DNA of 64,000 nucleotides from Ethanoligenens sp047722935 (GTDB lineage: Bacteria; Bacillota; Clostridia; Oscillospirales; Ethanoligenentaceae): assembly GCA_047722935.1 (NCBI GenBank), contig JBDNZS010000001.1:1-64000 (forward strand), in the 5' to 3' direction. Within the stretch, counting starts at the first letter, position 1. Each line of letters opens with the position of its first letter. Position numbers and translations under genes: made by a program. Shown here piece by piece: positions 16,203 to 24,936 of this stretch. The notes below the pieces were generated by a model, which saw only the letters and a program-made list of their open reading frames with translations, searched no databases and was not told where the DNA came from.

Positions 16203-17398
16203 TGCAGGCAATTCATTTTGGTGCCGGCAACATCGGCAGGGGATTTATCGGATACCTTTTATCCAAATCGGGGTATGAGGTGACGTTCGTGGATATTTCC
16301 AAACACTTGGTGGACCAGATCAATCAACACGGAAAATATCAGGTAATCACCTTGAGCACCACCCCGAAAAAAGAGGAAATAGCACATGTTAAGGCAATCG
16401 ACCTGCATGCGATGGAGCAATTGAAAGAGGCCGTAGTAAAAACAGACTTGATTACCCTTTCGATTGGTGCAAATAATTTGAAAACCACCGGTAAACTGCT
16501 GCAAGAATTGCTCAAAGCCCGGCAGGAACAAAACCCGGAGAAACCATTGGATATTATTGCCTGCGAAAATGCTTTGTTTGCAACGGATATCCTCAAAGAG
16601 TCGATTTTGGAAAACGCGGATGCGGCCTTTCAGACGTACCTTGAAAGGTGGGTTGGCTTTCCGAACAGCGCGGTCGACCGGATCGTGCCAAATGTAGAAA
16701 TTAAAAAGGATTCACCCATTGATGTTGCCGTGGAGGATTTCTTTGAATGGGATTTGGAATCCGGAAAAATTAAACACAATCCAGACATACAGGGCGCCGA
16801 CTATGTTGAAAACTTGGCTCCGTATCTGGAAAGAAAATTGTTTCTGCTCAACGGTGCGCATGCAGCCATCGCCTATATCGGCTACCTGACCGGCTACCGA
16901 TACATCCATGAAGCCATTCAGGATGACTTTATCCGCAGCACGGTTATCCAATTCCACCAGGAAGCATCGGAAGCATTGTGCCAAAAACATCACATGGACA
17001 AAGCGGCGCTGGAGGCGTATTCACAGAAACTGCTCCGCCGATTCGGGAATACTTATTTACAAGATGAATTGTCGCGTGTGGGGCGCGATCCGATGCGCAA
17101 ACTTTCCATTAAAGACCGCATGGTATCCCCACTTCAATTATGTAGCGACCTCCATCTGCCGTATGACGCGATTGCGCGCGCAGTTGCCGCCGGATTTGCG
17201 TTTGATTACGAAGGAGACTCTAAGGCGATGGAAGTTCAGTCGGATATCATAGACGGTGGAATCAAGTATGCAATCAGCAATGTGACGGGTCTGGATACAG
17301 GAAGCGAGATGGTTGAAAGGATTGTGACAGAATACAAGCAGCTACTGCATTTGAAACGTTCCTGCCTCGTTGCGGTTCGTTCTCTTGCAGCTGGTTGA
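16202..17398 (+). CDS. mtlD: mannitol-1-phosphate 5-dehydrogenase
   Basis: Oxidises mannitol-1-phosphate to fructose-6-phosphate with NAD. The 398 residues include the N-terminal Rossmann motif FGAGNIGRGFIGYLL, the central KKDSPIDVAVEDFFEW segment and the catalytic-domain stretch KLFLLNGAHAAIAY. Length and order fit the polyol-specific long-chain dehydrogenase family. The start overlaps the stop of mtlF by one base. Confidence 0.96.
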   Translation: MQAIHFGAGNIGRGFIGYLLSKSGYEVTFVDISKHLVDQINQHGKYQVITLSTTPKKEEIAHVKAIDLHAMEQLKEAVVKTDLITLSIGANNLKTTGKLLQELLKARQEQNPEKPLDIIACENALFATDILKESILENADAAFQTYLERWVGFPNSAVDRIVPNVEIKKDSPIDVAVEDFFEWDLESGKIKHNPDIQGADYVENLAPYLERKLFLLNGAHAAIAYIGYLTGYRYIHEAIQDDFIRSTVIQFHQEASEALCQKHHMDKAALEAYSQKLLRRFGNTYLQDELSRVGRDPMRKLSIKDRMVSPLQLCSDLHLPYDAIARAVAAGFAFDYEGDSKAMEVQSDIIDGGIKYAISNVTGLDTGSEMVERIVTEYKQLLHLKRSCLVAVRSLAAG

Positions 17399-17440
17399 GT
17401 TTTGATATTGCACAGTGTAATTGGGGAAAGGATCGTTGTC

Positions 17441-17707
17441 ATGACTACGAAAGAATTTACGGTAAATGGGGAACACGGATTTCATATGCGTCCTGCGCAG
17501 GTATTGTTGAAAACGGCTACCGCATTTGTATCAGACATCATGTTGGAGAGGAAAGACGGCTCACAGGCGAATGCAAAAAGTCTGCTCAATCTGATGTCCC
17601 TCGGGCTGGAGCAGGGTCAAAAGGTTTTGGTCAAAGCAAATGGACCCGATGAACGGCAGGCCATACAGGCTATTGAGGAACAATTCAATTCCAATTTTGG
17701 TGAATGA
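17441..17707 (+). CDS. HPr-type phosphocarrier of the mannitol operon
   Basis: An 88-residue HPr family protein that carries phosphate from enzyme I to IIA domains. The active-site histidine is His15 in HGFHMRPAQ (GLHARPA in most HPr). The regulatory serine is Ser47 in AKSLLNLMSLGL, so it looks able to be an HPr kinase substrate. The start is the ATG at 17441 behind GAAAGGA; 42 bases separate it from mtlD. A dedicated HPr in a sugar operon suggests a paralogue, or possibly the only HPr, tied to mannitol supply. Confidence 0.92.
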   Translation: MTTKEFTVNGEHGFHMRPAQVLLKTATAFVSDIMLERKDGSQANAKSLLNLMSLGLEQGQKVLVKANGPDERQAIQAIEEQFNSNFGE

Positions 17708-17711
17708 CTTT

Positions 17712-17808
17712 AAATAACCAATCTGATAAAACGCATGTCTTTGTTGATTTTTATGTAACATTGTAAAAATCGACGGGTGAGTTGTTTTATTTGATTGGTT
17801 ATTTTTTT
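17712..17808 (+). terminator. nested hairpin terminator after the mannitol operon
   Basis: The outer arms 17712-17732 and 17784-17804 match at 19 of 21 bases; a second hairpin (17743-17753 with 17764-17774) sits inside the loop. A run of seven T follows the outer arm at 17802-17808. Between here and the Pho box at 17946 I see only AT-rich DNA. Confidence 0.7.
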
Positions 17809-17945
17809 AATAAATGGATAAATATTTATTTCGATTGCCGTACCATTTGGCGCATCACTATACGTATGCCATTTTAAAGCTGACTGTAAAATAAGATGAA
17901 GATTCGCTTTTTAGTTTTAGAAACCACGGACTCGTCTGCTACGAT

Positions 17946-17994
17946 TTACATAAATATTACACAAATCTTACAATGTCCATCCATGGACTATACA
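17946..17994 (+). promoter_or_regulatory. Pho-box-like direct repeats and -10
   Basis: TTACAT (17946), TTACAC (17957) and TTACAA (17968) recur at exactly 11-base period, matching the TT(A/T/C)ACA repeats bound by PhoP in Bacillus and relatives. TATACA at 17989-17994 lies 15 bases on, as in PhoP-activated promoters, with no good -35. A second candidate -10 (TATACT) is at 18004-18009. The gene downstream encodes a phosphatase-like enzyme. Confidence 0.65.
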
Positions 17995-18061
17995 TGCGGC
18001 GTGTATACTTGTTGATGGACTGAAAAAGTGTGTAGAAGTAAACATTGCAGGAGGAAAAAGA

Positions 18062-19954
18062 ATGATAAAAAATCGCAAAGCAGGCAAAATCGCCTTGTCG
18101 GTTCTGCTTGCTGCAACAGTAACGGTGGGAACGGGTTCGTTACTCGTGGCCCATGCGGATACTTCAGCAATCGCCGATTTCACTCTCCCGGCTATGTCTG
18201 GACCGTATAATATCAATGCGGGTGTCGGTTCCGATGTGACCAAAATGAATTTCAACTGGTTCACCCAGAGCAAAGCCGCCACACAGGTCCGTTATGCGCT
18301 TGCATCCACTTTGAACAGTGACGGTTCGCTGCCCTCCAGCGCCACTGCGCAGGGCGCCAGCCAGAGTGCCGTGGTTGCTACCGAGCAGATCAGCTTAAGC
18401 AGCGCCGCGCTGCCGGGCGTCGATGGGGCAAATGACGGACAGGGTGATGGCAAAACCAACGGCAAAACCCCGGCCGGTGTCAAAACAGGTGAATATGCCA
18501 ACAGTGCAACCGTCACAGGCTTGCAGCCTGGTACCAAATATGCATATCAGGTGAGCGACGGCACGAACTGGAGCAATGTCTACACCATCACGACCGGCTC
18601 GACCGACAGCGTCCATTTTGCAGCTTTCGGCGATCCGCAGATCGGTGCGTTTGACAACGGTTCCGGTACTGCCAAATCTGCCCAGACAGGTGGGCACAAG
18701 AGTGTCGCAGATGATGAAACCGGCTGGGGCAACATGATGGGCCTGGTCAGTCAGATCAAAGGCTTGAACTTTTTGTTCTCAATGGGCGATCAGGTCAACG
18801 ATTACAGCTATCTGATCAACCCGAAAAACAAAGATAGCAGCGGCAATCTGAATGACGGCCAATGGAACCAGTACAACTACTTCTTTAGCCCGAACAAAAG
18901 CAGTGTAGTGCAAAGCTATCAGCTTGCGGCATTTGAAGGCAACCATGACCATCAAATGGGTGAATACTACGGCTATCACTATAATCAGCCGAACAAGAGC
19001 AGCTTGGGCGCCACACAGTACGGCAATGATGGCGACTACTGGTTTACTTCCGGCCCGGTTCTGTTTGTTGTACTAAATGCTAACAACTACGGTACTGCTG
19101 ATCACGACCAGTTTATCTCAAGTGCCTTACGAGCAAACCCAAATGCAAAATGGAAAGTTGCGGTTTGGCATCAGTCTGCTTACAGCGAAGCCAACCACAA
19201 TACCAATAACTCGACCGATGACCCGGTCGTTACCATCCGCAACACCTGGCCGGCCATGATGGATAAATACGGCATCGACGTGGTGTTGCAGGGCCATGAC
19301 CACTATTATACACGCACCGCGCAGATGATTGGCGGAAACACCGTGGACCCGAATACCGGCGCCGTGGTTGCGCTGTCAGCCAACACCGGTTCAACCATCC
19401 CCGCTACCACCAACACAAATGCGACCTATGCCACCAAGGCCTATCCCAGCAGCGTGACCAACCCGAAGGGCACAGTCTACTTTACGCTGGACTCCGGCAG
19501 CGGCAGCAAATATTATAACTACAATAATGGAACAACTGCCACGCTCAACACCCCGGCTGACCATACTTTCAGTGTTGTGGGCTGGCAGGGCTATCTGCCG
19601 ACCTATTCCGATGTGAAGTTCACCAATGATGCATTTACTATCAGCACATATTCCACCACGGATTATACGATGGCAAATCAGAAACTGATTGATACATACA
19701 CCATCAGCAAGACTTCTGCCAACAACAACAGTTCCAGCAGCAGCTCATCGACCGGCAGCACTTCCTCAAACTCCGCTGCCACCGGTACATCTTCGACTGG
19801 GACCGCTTCCACGACATCCACTTCCTCTGTGAGCAACCCGCACACCGGTGCTGTCGCGCAGGACAACGCGTTGGCAAACGTTATCGGTTTTGCGGCAATC
19901 GCGGCTTTGCTTGGTGGAGCCAGCTTTGTTGTACTCCGCAAGAAAAAGGTCTAA
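18062..19954 (+). CDS. wall-anchored purple-acid-phosphatase-like metallophosphoesterase
   Basis: A secreted phosphoesterase of 630 residues. A signal peptide (basic start, hydrophobic core, cleavage after AHA at about residue 32) is followed by a fibronectin-like purple acid phosphatase N-domain. The calcineurin-like catalytic domain shows the metal-binding motifs in order: FAAFGDPQ, SMGDQVND, EGNHDHQ, VWHQSAYS and LQGHDHYY. A Ser/Thr-rich spacer precedes the C-terminal sorting signal: NPHTG at 592-596, a hydrophobic segment and RKKK. It should be fixed to peptidoglycan by a sortase; a class B sortase gene lies 1.5 kb downstream. The ATG has GGAGG upstream. Probable role: release of phosphate from organic phosphates or nucleotides outside the cell during phosphate limitation. 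Confidence 0.9.
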   Translation: MIKNRKAGKIALSVLLAATVTVGTGSLLVAHADTSAIADFTLPAMSGPYNINAGVGSDVTKMNFNWFTQSKAATQVRYALASTLNSDGSLPSSATAQGASQSAVVATEQISLSSAALPGVDGANDGQGDGKTNGKTPAGVKTGEYANSATVTGLQPGTKYAYQVSDGTNWSNVYTITTGSTDSVHFAAFGDPQIGAFDNGSGTAKSAQTGGHKSVADDETGWGNMMGLVSQIKGLNFLFSMGDQVNDYSYLINPKNKDSSGNLNDGQWNQYNYFFSPNKSSVVQSYQLAAFEGNHDHQMGEYYGYHYNQPNKSSLGATQYGNDGDYWFTSGPVLFVVLNANNYGTADHDQFISSALRANPNAKWKVAVWHQSAYSEANHNTNNSTDDPVVTIRNTWPAMMDKYGIDVVLQGHDHYYTRTAQMIGGNTVDPNTGAVVALSANTGSTIPATTNTNATYATKAYPSSVTNPKGTVYFTLDSGSGSKYYNYNNGTTATLNTPADHTFSVVGWQGYLPTYSDVKFTNDAFTISTYSTTDYTMANQKLIDTYTISKTSANNNSSSSSSSTGSTSSNSAATGTSSTGTASTTSTSSVSNPHTGAVAQDNALANVIGFAAIAALLGGASFVVLRKKKV

Positions 19955-20009
19955 GCGTTTCCGTTAAAGTCCAGAAAAGTGAACGGATTTTGCAACGGTT
20001 TGCAAACGC

Positions 20010-20040
20010 AGGCAGTCCCGCTTTTTGAGCGGGGCTGTCT
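20010..20040. terminator. hairpin after the phosphatase gene
   Basis: A 13-bp stem containing G-T pairs (20010-20022 with 20028-20040), loop of five bases, 55 bases after the stop codon. There is no T run behind it, so termination would be partial; read-through into the next gene is possible. Confidence 0.45.
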
Positions 20041-20099
20041 GTCGTTCCAAATAAGATGTCAAAACCAGTGGGAATATCACCCATGCACAGGAGAAGAAC

Positions 20100-21347
20100 A
20101 TGCAAACAAAGTCAGGAATGCCCAAATGGGTCAAAATCAGTGGAAAAATTGTCATACCAGTTGCGATTTTGGCAATCTATATCGTTTTTGCAGTGCTTTT
20201 CAGTCAGCATACAGCGACCTATAATCCGTATGGGTCCGGCGCGGGCGGCCAAGTCTATTTTGAGAATGCGACCGTGCAGTCTGTTGACCAGCAGTCCATC
20301 TCTCAAACAACATTTCCGGGGCTATATACCGGCCGCCAGTTGATTACCGTGCTTGTGAACAGCGGACAGTACAAAGGGCGCACATTTCAGGTAAACAATG
20401 CACTCAATTATGACACCAATATCGTTGTGCATAAAGGGCAAAGCATTCTGGTATCGATCAACACATCCACCAGTGACAAATCGGTCATCAATGTTTATAT
20501 GTATGCGCCAAACCGGTTTATCCCATTGTTGGTGCTGATCGGGCTGTTTGTCGCGGCGCTTTGCTTTGTGGGTGGCTGGCGCGGCTTCCGTTCTCTACTG
20601 GGGATTTTCTTCACGCTGACGACAATGCTGTTTGTTTTTGTGCCGCTGCTGCTGCGCGGTGTCCCCACGTTTGCGGCCACTCTTGTTTTGGTCGCGGTCA
20701 CTTCCTGTGTCACTTTGTTTTTGGTGGGCGGTTTGAGCAGGAAAAGCCTGAGCGCTGTGCTTGGCACCGTGGCAGGTGTGGTGATTTCTATCCTCATTCT
20801 CCTGATTTTCAGCAATATCATGGGTATCTCGGGCTACACATCCTCCGACACGGACGCATTGCTGAATATTGCAGGGCAAAGCCGTTTGCAGGTGGGAGAT
20901 CTGCTGTATGCGGGGATCATCATTGCGTCTTTGGGTGCCGTGATGGATATTGCTATTTCGGTGGCGACATCCGTCAACGAGGTGCTTGGACATAAACCGG
21001 ATGCAGACTTTAAAGAATTGTTCTATGCGGGCATGAACGTGGGACGGGACATGATGGGTACCATGGCCAATACATTAATCCTTGCATTTATCGGCGCATC
21101 GGTCGCGTCTTTTATCTTGATGTATTCCTATCAAGTGCAGTTCAATCAGTTGTTCAATTCCAGCGGAATCGCTGTGGATATTCTTGAGGCGGTTTGCGGC
21201 AGTCTGGCGGTTATCTTAACTGTGCCGATCGTATCAGCAATCGCGGGTAAATTGTTGCTGCCAACGGATAGGCAAAAGCCCTCCGCTGTCCAAAGCTCCA
21301 CACCGACTGCCACATGCGGGCAGGGGGAAAACGACACGCACGACTGA
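20100..21347 (+). CDS. YibE/F family membrane protein
   Basis: A 415-residue protein of the YibE/F-like family, function unknown. There is an N-terminal membrane anchor (about residues 14-34), an extracytoplasmic beta-rich domain to about residue 130, then about seven membrane segments containing family-typical stretches (ASLGAVMDIAISVATS; ELFYAGMNVGRDMMGTMANTL). CAGGAGAAGAAC precedes the ATG. It sits between a wall-anchored phosphatase and a sortase and ends before a shared terminator, so it could be co-transcribed with the phosphatase. Any role in phosphate supply is inference. Confidence 0.85.
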   Translation: MQTKSGMPKWVKISGKIVIPVAILAIYIVFAVLFSQHTATYNPYGSGAGGQVYFENATVQSVDQQSISQTTFPGLYTGRQLITVLVNSGQYKGRTFQVNNALNYDTNIVVHKGQSILVSINTSTSDKSVINVYMYAPNRFIPLLVLIGLFVAALCFVGGWRGFRSLLGIFFTLTTMLFVFVPLLLRGVPTFAATLVLVAVTSCVTLFLVGGLSRKSLSAVLGTVAGVVISILILLIFSNIMGISGYTSSDTDALLNIAGQSRLQVGDLLYAGIIIASLGAVMDIAISVATSVNEVLGHKPDADFKELFYAGMNVGRDMMGTMANTLILAFIGASVASFILMYSYQVQFNQLFNSSGIAVDILEAVCGSLAVILTVPIVSAIAGKLLLPTDRQKPSAVQSSTPTATCGQGENDTHD

Positions 21348-21364
21348 AAAAAGTACGCTTGACA

Positions 21365-21408
21365 AAAAAGGGGTTCATAACCGGCATGCCGGTTATGAAC
21401 CCCTTTTT
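21365..21408. terminator. bidirectional terminator
   Basis: A near-perfect 22-bp palindrome whose outer arms are A5/T5 and whose inner part is GC-rich. It lies between the convergent yibE/F-type gene and the sortase gene and can serve both strands. Confidence 0.9.
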
Positions 21409-21418
21409 AGATAGATGA

Positions 21419-22270
21419 TTAGGACGTTTTGTGGTGAGGAGACGCAGGGGACGGATTATCCACAGCTGGAGCTACATCATAGCTTTCGCCGGGGCGCACC
21501 AGTCTTGCCTCGATAACGAAACGTGCGTCATTGAATTCGTAGGTGCAGGTGGACAGTGTTAAAATCTTGTCAATAGGTGCCACATCCACATTGGTATTGA
21601 ACAGAGACTGTGCCCGCATCCGATCAACCAGATTGGAAAAATCGTTGTCGGTGGGAAAATCTGTGTTGATGTAGTAGAAGTTGACATCGGTGGTATAAAC
21701 GGCAAAAATCTTCCAATACCGGTCTGTAGCAGCTGTTCCAAAATACAACACCGGATGCTGGTTGAGAAAATTGAGGTCTTTGAATTGCTTGAGTTCTCCG
21801 AACAGCTGGCCGTCCCCCATGTTGTGACCGTAGATAATGGAATTATGTCCGAGGTTTTCTGGGTCGTTGCGATAATCCAGAAATGGCTGGCCCTTTTTAT
21901 AGGTCTGCTTTTCAAGATTGTGTGTGAGATAGTAGTTGTTGTCGGCAGTATGCACGATCGGCATATCCAAATCCGTGCCGGGCACTGTCAGCCATCCGAT
22001 GACATCAGAGTTTTTTTGCTGTGCGGATAAAATGTCCGCCTTTTTGGACGGCAGCGGCGCGGATGGGGCCGCTATGACGGATGCGGATGATTGAGAGGTA
22101 GTCGGTTTGGCAGCCACCGGTACCGTATGACTGGTCTGTACATACAGAATGCAGCCTGCACATCCTAAAGCAACGGCAGCGGATACCACAGAAACCAATA
22201 CTTTTTTACGTACGACAAAACCGCGTATCCGCGCGGCAAGGTGATAAAAACCTTTTGAAACGTTTGACAT
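21419..22270 (-). CDS. srtB: class B sortase
   Basis: A membrane-anchored transpeptidase that joins sorting-motif proteins to the wall. The 283 residues show an N-terminal basic stretch and membrane segment (about 22-45), a Ser/Pro-rich linker and the sortase fold. Catalytic residues are His149 in IIYGHNMGDGQLF, Cys242 in LSTCTYEF and a nearby Arg (Arg250 or Arg256). The IGWLTVPGTDLDMPIV and HNSIIYGHNM segments are class B hallmarks. The gene is convergent with the YibE/F gene. The nearest substrate in the window is the NPHTG-bearing phosphatase. Confidence 0.92.
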   Translation of the reverse strand: MSNVSKGFYHLAARIRGFVVRKKVLVSVVSAAVALGCAGCILYVQTSHTVPVAAKPTTSQSSASVIAAPSAPLPSKKADILSAQQKNSDVIGWLTVPGTDLDMPIVHTADNNYYLTHNLEKQTYKKGQPFLDYRNDPENLGHNSIIYGHNMGDGQLFGELKQFKDLNFLNQHPVLYFGTAATDRYWKIFAVYTTDVNFYYINTDFPTDNDFSNLVDRMRAQSLFNTNVDVAPIDKILTLSTCTYEFNDARFVIEARLVRPGESYDVAPAVDNPSPASPHHKTS

Positions 22271-22340
22271 CTGCCTTTGCCCTCACAATCTTAAACAATG
22301 ACGAGATCGTATTTGTCAGGTGAAAACCAGCTGATATATA

Positions 22341-22383
22341 TAGATTCTGCCGAAAACCCATTCATGATTTTCGGCAGAATCTA
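22341..22383 (-). terminator. hairpin between srtB and pyk
   Basis: A 16-bp perfect stem (22341-22356 with 22368-22383) with an 11-base loop, 36 bases after the pyk stop. It lacks a long T run, but the arms contain A4/T4 at the loop side. It probably terminates pyk transcription ahead of srtB. Confidence 0.65.
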
Positions 22384-22419
22384 ACTCAAAAAATGGGTAA
22401 GATGGATATCCTATGTTTT

Positions 22420-23862
22420 TTACTTGCTGAACGAAGTGCTGCTGCCTACAACATGCACTTTGATGAAGTTGGTGGTGCCTGGGATACCCAACGGGATGCC
22501 GCCGGTGATGACGACCAGATCGCCCTTTTGGATTAAGCCTGCGTTGACGGCACTCTGCACGGCGGTTTCAATCATATCGTCGGCCCCGCTGGCGTTGGAG
22601 GTCAATACCGGTATCACGCCCCAGGAGAGGTTCAGTTGACGGTAGGTTTGTTCGTTCGGGGTACAGCCAATGATGGGGCAGCATGGACGAAACTTGGAAA
22701 TGAAACGGGCGGTGTAACCGGAATGGGTGACCGTCAGAATGGCTTTGGCGTTGGTGTCGTGCGCAGTGCCAACGGCTGCGTGAGCAACAGCATTGGTCAC
22801 ATCACTGTTGGACTCCAGAGCACGTTCTCCGAACTGTGCTTTGTAGTCGATATCTTCTTCGGTACGTTCCGCAATACGGCCCATGGTGGTCACGGCTTCG
22901 ATGGGGTAAGCACCTGCGGCAGTTTCGCCGGAGAGCATGGTCGCGCCGGTTCCATCATAAATGGCATTGGCTACGTCGGTTGCTTCTGCACGCGTCGGGC
23001 GCGGGTTCTGGATCATGGAATCGAGCATCTGGGTGGCGGTGATGGTGATTTTGCCCAATGCGTTGGCTTTTTTGATGATCATCTTCTGAATGCGCGGAAT
23101 CTCTTCTATTGGGATGTTCACACCCATGTCGCCGCGTGCGACCATAACGCCGTCGGCGACTTTCAGAATCTCTTCGATATTGTTTACACCGTCGATATTC
23201 TCAATCTTCGGGATAATCTTGACATTGGTGCCGCCGTGGCTGTCGAGAATGGCACGCATCTCCAGCACATCTTCCGCTGAGCGTGTAAATGATGCTGCAA
23301 CTGCATCAAAACCGTTTTCAACGCCGAAAATCAAGTCGGAGCGGTCTTTCTCACTGATGAACGGCAGGGACACATGGGCATCGGGGACGTTCACATTTTT
23401 ATTGTTAGACAGTGTGCCGGCGTTGTTGACGCGGCAGAAGATGTCGGTATCGGTGGTGCTTTTGACTTCCAATTCGATCAAGCCGTCGGCGATGAGAATG
23501 TGGTTGCCGGGTTTCACGTCGCCGGGCAGGCCTTTGAACGAAATGGAGACTTCGTTTTCGTCACCCAGAATGTCGCGGGTGGTTAGTGTGTAATCCTGTC
23601 CGGTCTTCAAAGAGACTTTTTTGTTGTCTTTATACAAGCCCAAGCGGAGTTCAGGACCTTTGGTGTCCAGCAGGTACGTAAGGGGTATACCAATTTCTTT
23701 TTGGATGCCGCGGACGAAATCCAAGCGTTGTTTATGCTGTTCATGTGTCTGGTGGGAGAAGTTGAAACGCGCAACGTTCATGCCGGCGAGCATGAGCTTT
23801 TTGAGCATTTCTTCGGTTTCTGTGGCGGGACCAAGCGTACAAACAATTTTGGTTTTTCTCAT
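22420..23862 (-). CDS. pyk: pyruvate kinase
   Basis: Converts phosphoenolpyruvate and ADP to pyruvate and ATP. The 480 residues comprise the TIM barrel (MRKTKIVCTLGPATE; ARFNFSH; the active-site segment ITATQMLDSMIQNPRPTRAE), the B domain inserted near 70-170 and the C-domain (LTVTHSGYTARFISKFRP). The ATG at 23860-23862 has AGAGGTG eight bases upstream; the longer open frame lacks a ribosome site. The C-terminus stops after the normal C-domain, without the extra phosphohistidine domain seen in bacilli. Confidence 0.97.
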   Translation of the reverse strand: MRKTKIVCTLGPATETEEMLKKLMLAGMNVARFNFSHQTHEQHKQRLDFVRGIQKEIGIPLTYLLDTKGPELRLGLYKDNKKVSLKTGQDYTLTTRDILGDENEVSISFKGLPGDVKPGNHILIADGLIELEVKSTTDTDIFCRVNNAGTLSNNKNVNVPDAHVSLPFISEKDRSDLIFGVENGFDAVAASFTRSAEDVLEMRAILDSHGGTNVKIIPKIENIDGVNNIEEILKVADGVMVARGDMGVNIPIEEIPRIQKMIIKKANALGKITITATQMLDSMIQNPRPTRAEATDVANAIYDGTGATMLSGETAAGAYPIEAVTTMGRIAERTEEDIDYKAQFGERALESNSDVTNAVAHAAVGTAHDTNAKAILTVTHSGYTARFISKFRPCCPIIGCTPNEQTYRQLNLSWGVIPVLTSNASGADDMIETAVQSAVNAGLIQKGDLVVITGGIPLGIPGTTNFIKVHVVGSSTSFSK

Positions 23863-23921
23863 GATCGTTTCACCTCTATAAATATTCATCCATACAAAAA
23901 TAACAATAGCACTCAAAGGCA

Positions 23922-23950
23922 ATTATAGCCCAACAGCATGTTTTTTTCAA
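23922..23950 (-). promoter_or_regulatory. promoter of pyk
   Basis: On the minus strand TTGAAA (23945-23950), 17 bases, TATAAT (23922-23927); the predicted start is about 50 bases before the pyk ATG. Confidence 0.75.
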
Positions 23951-23996
23951 CTAAAAAGATGTAAAAACATATGAAAAGGGAAAAAACAGCAGGGTG

Positions 23997-24025
23997 TTGA
24001 TAATTGTTCCCCGATTCTATAAAAT
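23997..24025 (+). promoter_or_regulatory. promoter of the carboxypeptidase gene
   Basis: TTGATA (23997-24002), 17 bases, TAAAAT (24020-24025); an alternative -10, TATAAA, starts two bases earlier. Confidence 0.5.
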
Positions 24026-24085
24026 AAATAGAGTAATTAATATGCAAGTTCCTGTTGCAAAGCGGAAACAGAATGGAGAGATATC

Positions 24086-24883
24086 ATGGCGAAACGGACT
24101 CTTCGCCCCGGATGCGCCGGTTCTTTGACGGCCATTGCGGTTTGTTTGGTCGGCGGGTTGGTGTTTGCCTATGCCATTTTCAATAAGCACAATGCCCCGG
24201 TCACATCCGGTGCGAGCACAAGCGTAGTTGCTTCGGCGGCTTCTTCTGTCGCTTCCAAAACCGGCGCCCTAGCTTCAGAAATGAAGACCGGAGGCCTGCT
24301 GATGCTTGTCAACGCCCAAAATCCGCTGCCGTCCGGTTATGTACCCACGCTGGATACGGTGGATAAGTACTATTATACGACTTCGGACAAGGACAACCAT
24401 TTTGACTCCCGCGCAGCGCCGCACCTCACGCAGATGATTCATGATGCGCGTGCAGCCGGCGTGCAGCTGGTGATTTATTCGGGCTACCGCAGTATGGCGT
24501 ATCAGACGAACAATTTTGACCGTAAAGTTTCGCAGTACCGCGCGGATGGTTATGGCGCGAGCGCGGCGTCCTCCAAAGCGGCGACGCTGGTTGCACCGCC
24601 TGGCACGAGCGAGCATGAAAGCGGGCTGGCCGCCGATATCGTTTCCACCGATTGGTTGAAAAAAAACAGCGACCTGAGCGATGCCTTTGATAAGACGGAT
24701 GCCTTCGCGTGGCTGGAGAAACACGCGGCGGACTATGGATTCATCCTGCGCTATCCAAAAGGGAAAACCAGTATCACAGGTATCGAATATGAGCCGTGGC
24801 ACTGGCGGTATGTGGGCAGAGACAACGCCGAAAAGATCAATGCTGCCGGGCTTTGCCTGGAGGAGTATGACGGAAAAGCCTGA
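24086..24883 (+). CDS. D-alanyl-D-alanine carboxypeptidase, M15/VanY type
   Basis: A 265-residue extracytoplasmic zinc peptidase that trims D-Ala from peptidoglycan stems. There is an N-terminal membrane anchor or signal (about residues 12-33), a Ser/Ala-rich spacer, then an M15B domain with the family motifs: IYSGYRSMAYQ, the zinc-site SEHESGLAADI and the catalytic-site YEPWHWRYVG. The family is VanY/DdcY; linkage to vancomycin resistance is not implied because no other van genes adjoin. The start has GGAGAG nearby. It is transcribed divergently from pyk. Confidence 0.92.
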   Translation: MAKRTLRPGCAGSLTAIAVCLVGGLVFAYAIFNKHNAPVTSGASTSVVASAASSVASKTGALASEMKTGGLLMLVNAQNPLPSGYVPTLDTVDKYYYTTSDKDNHFDSRAAPHLTQMIHDARAAGVQLVIYSGYRSMAYQTNNFDRKVSQYRADGYGASAASSKAATLVAPPGTSEHESGLAADIVSTDWLKKNSDLSDAFDKTDAFAWLEKHAADYGFILRYPKGKTSITGIEYEPWHWRYVGRDNAEKINAAGLCLEEYDGKA

Positions 24884-24901
24884 GAGATTTTTTAAAAAGG
24901 A

Positions 24902-24930
24902 TTGACAGGCGCCTGCTTTTTTGCTATACT
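24902..24930 (+). promoter_or_regulatory. promoter of infC-rpmI-rplT
   Basis: TTGACA (24902-24907), a 17-base spacer and TATACT (24925-24930). The leader to infC is then about 310 bases long. Confidence 0.8.
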
Positions 24931-24936
24931 GAGTCA

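Noticed and set aside
24086..24883. VanY-type gene as a vancomycin-resistance cluster
   Set aside because: No vanHAX-like genes or VanRS pair adjoin; M15 carboxypeptidases are ordinary wall enzymes in Clostridia.
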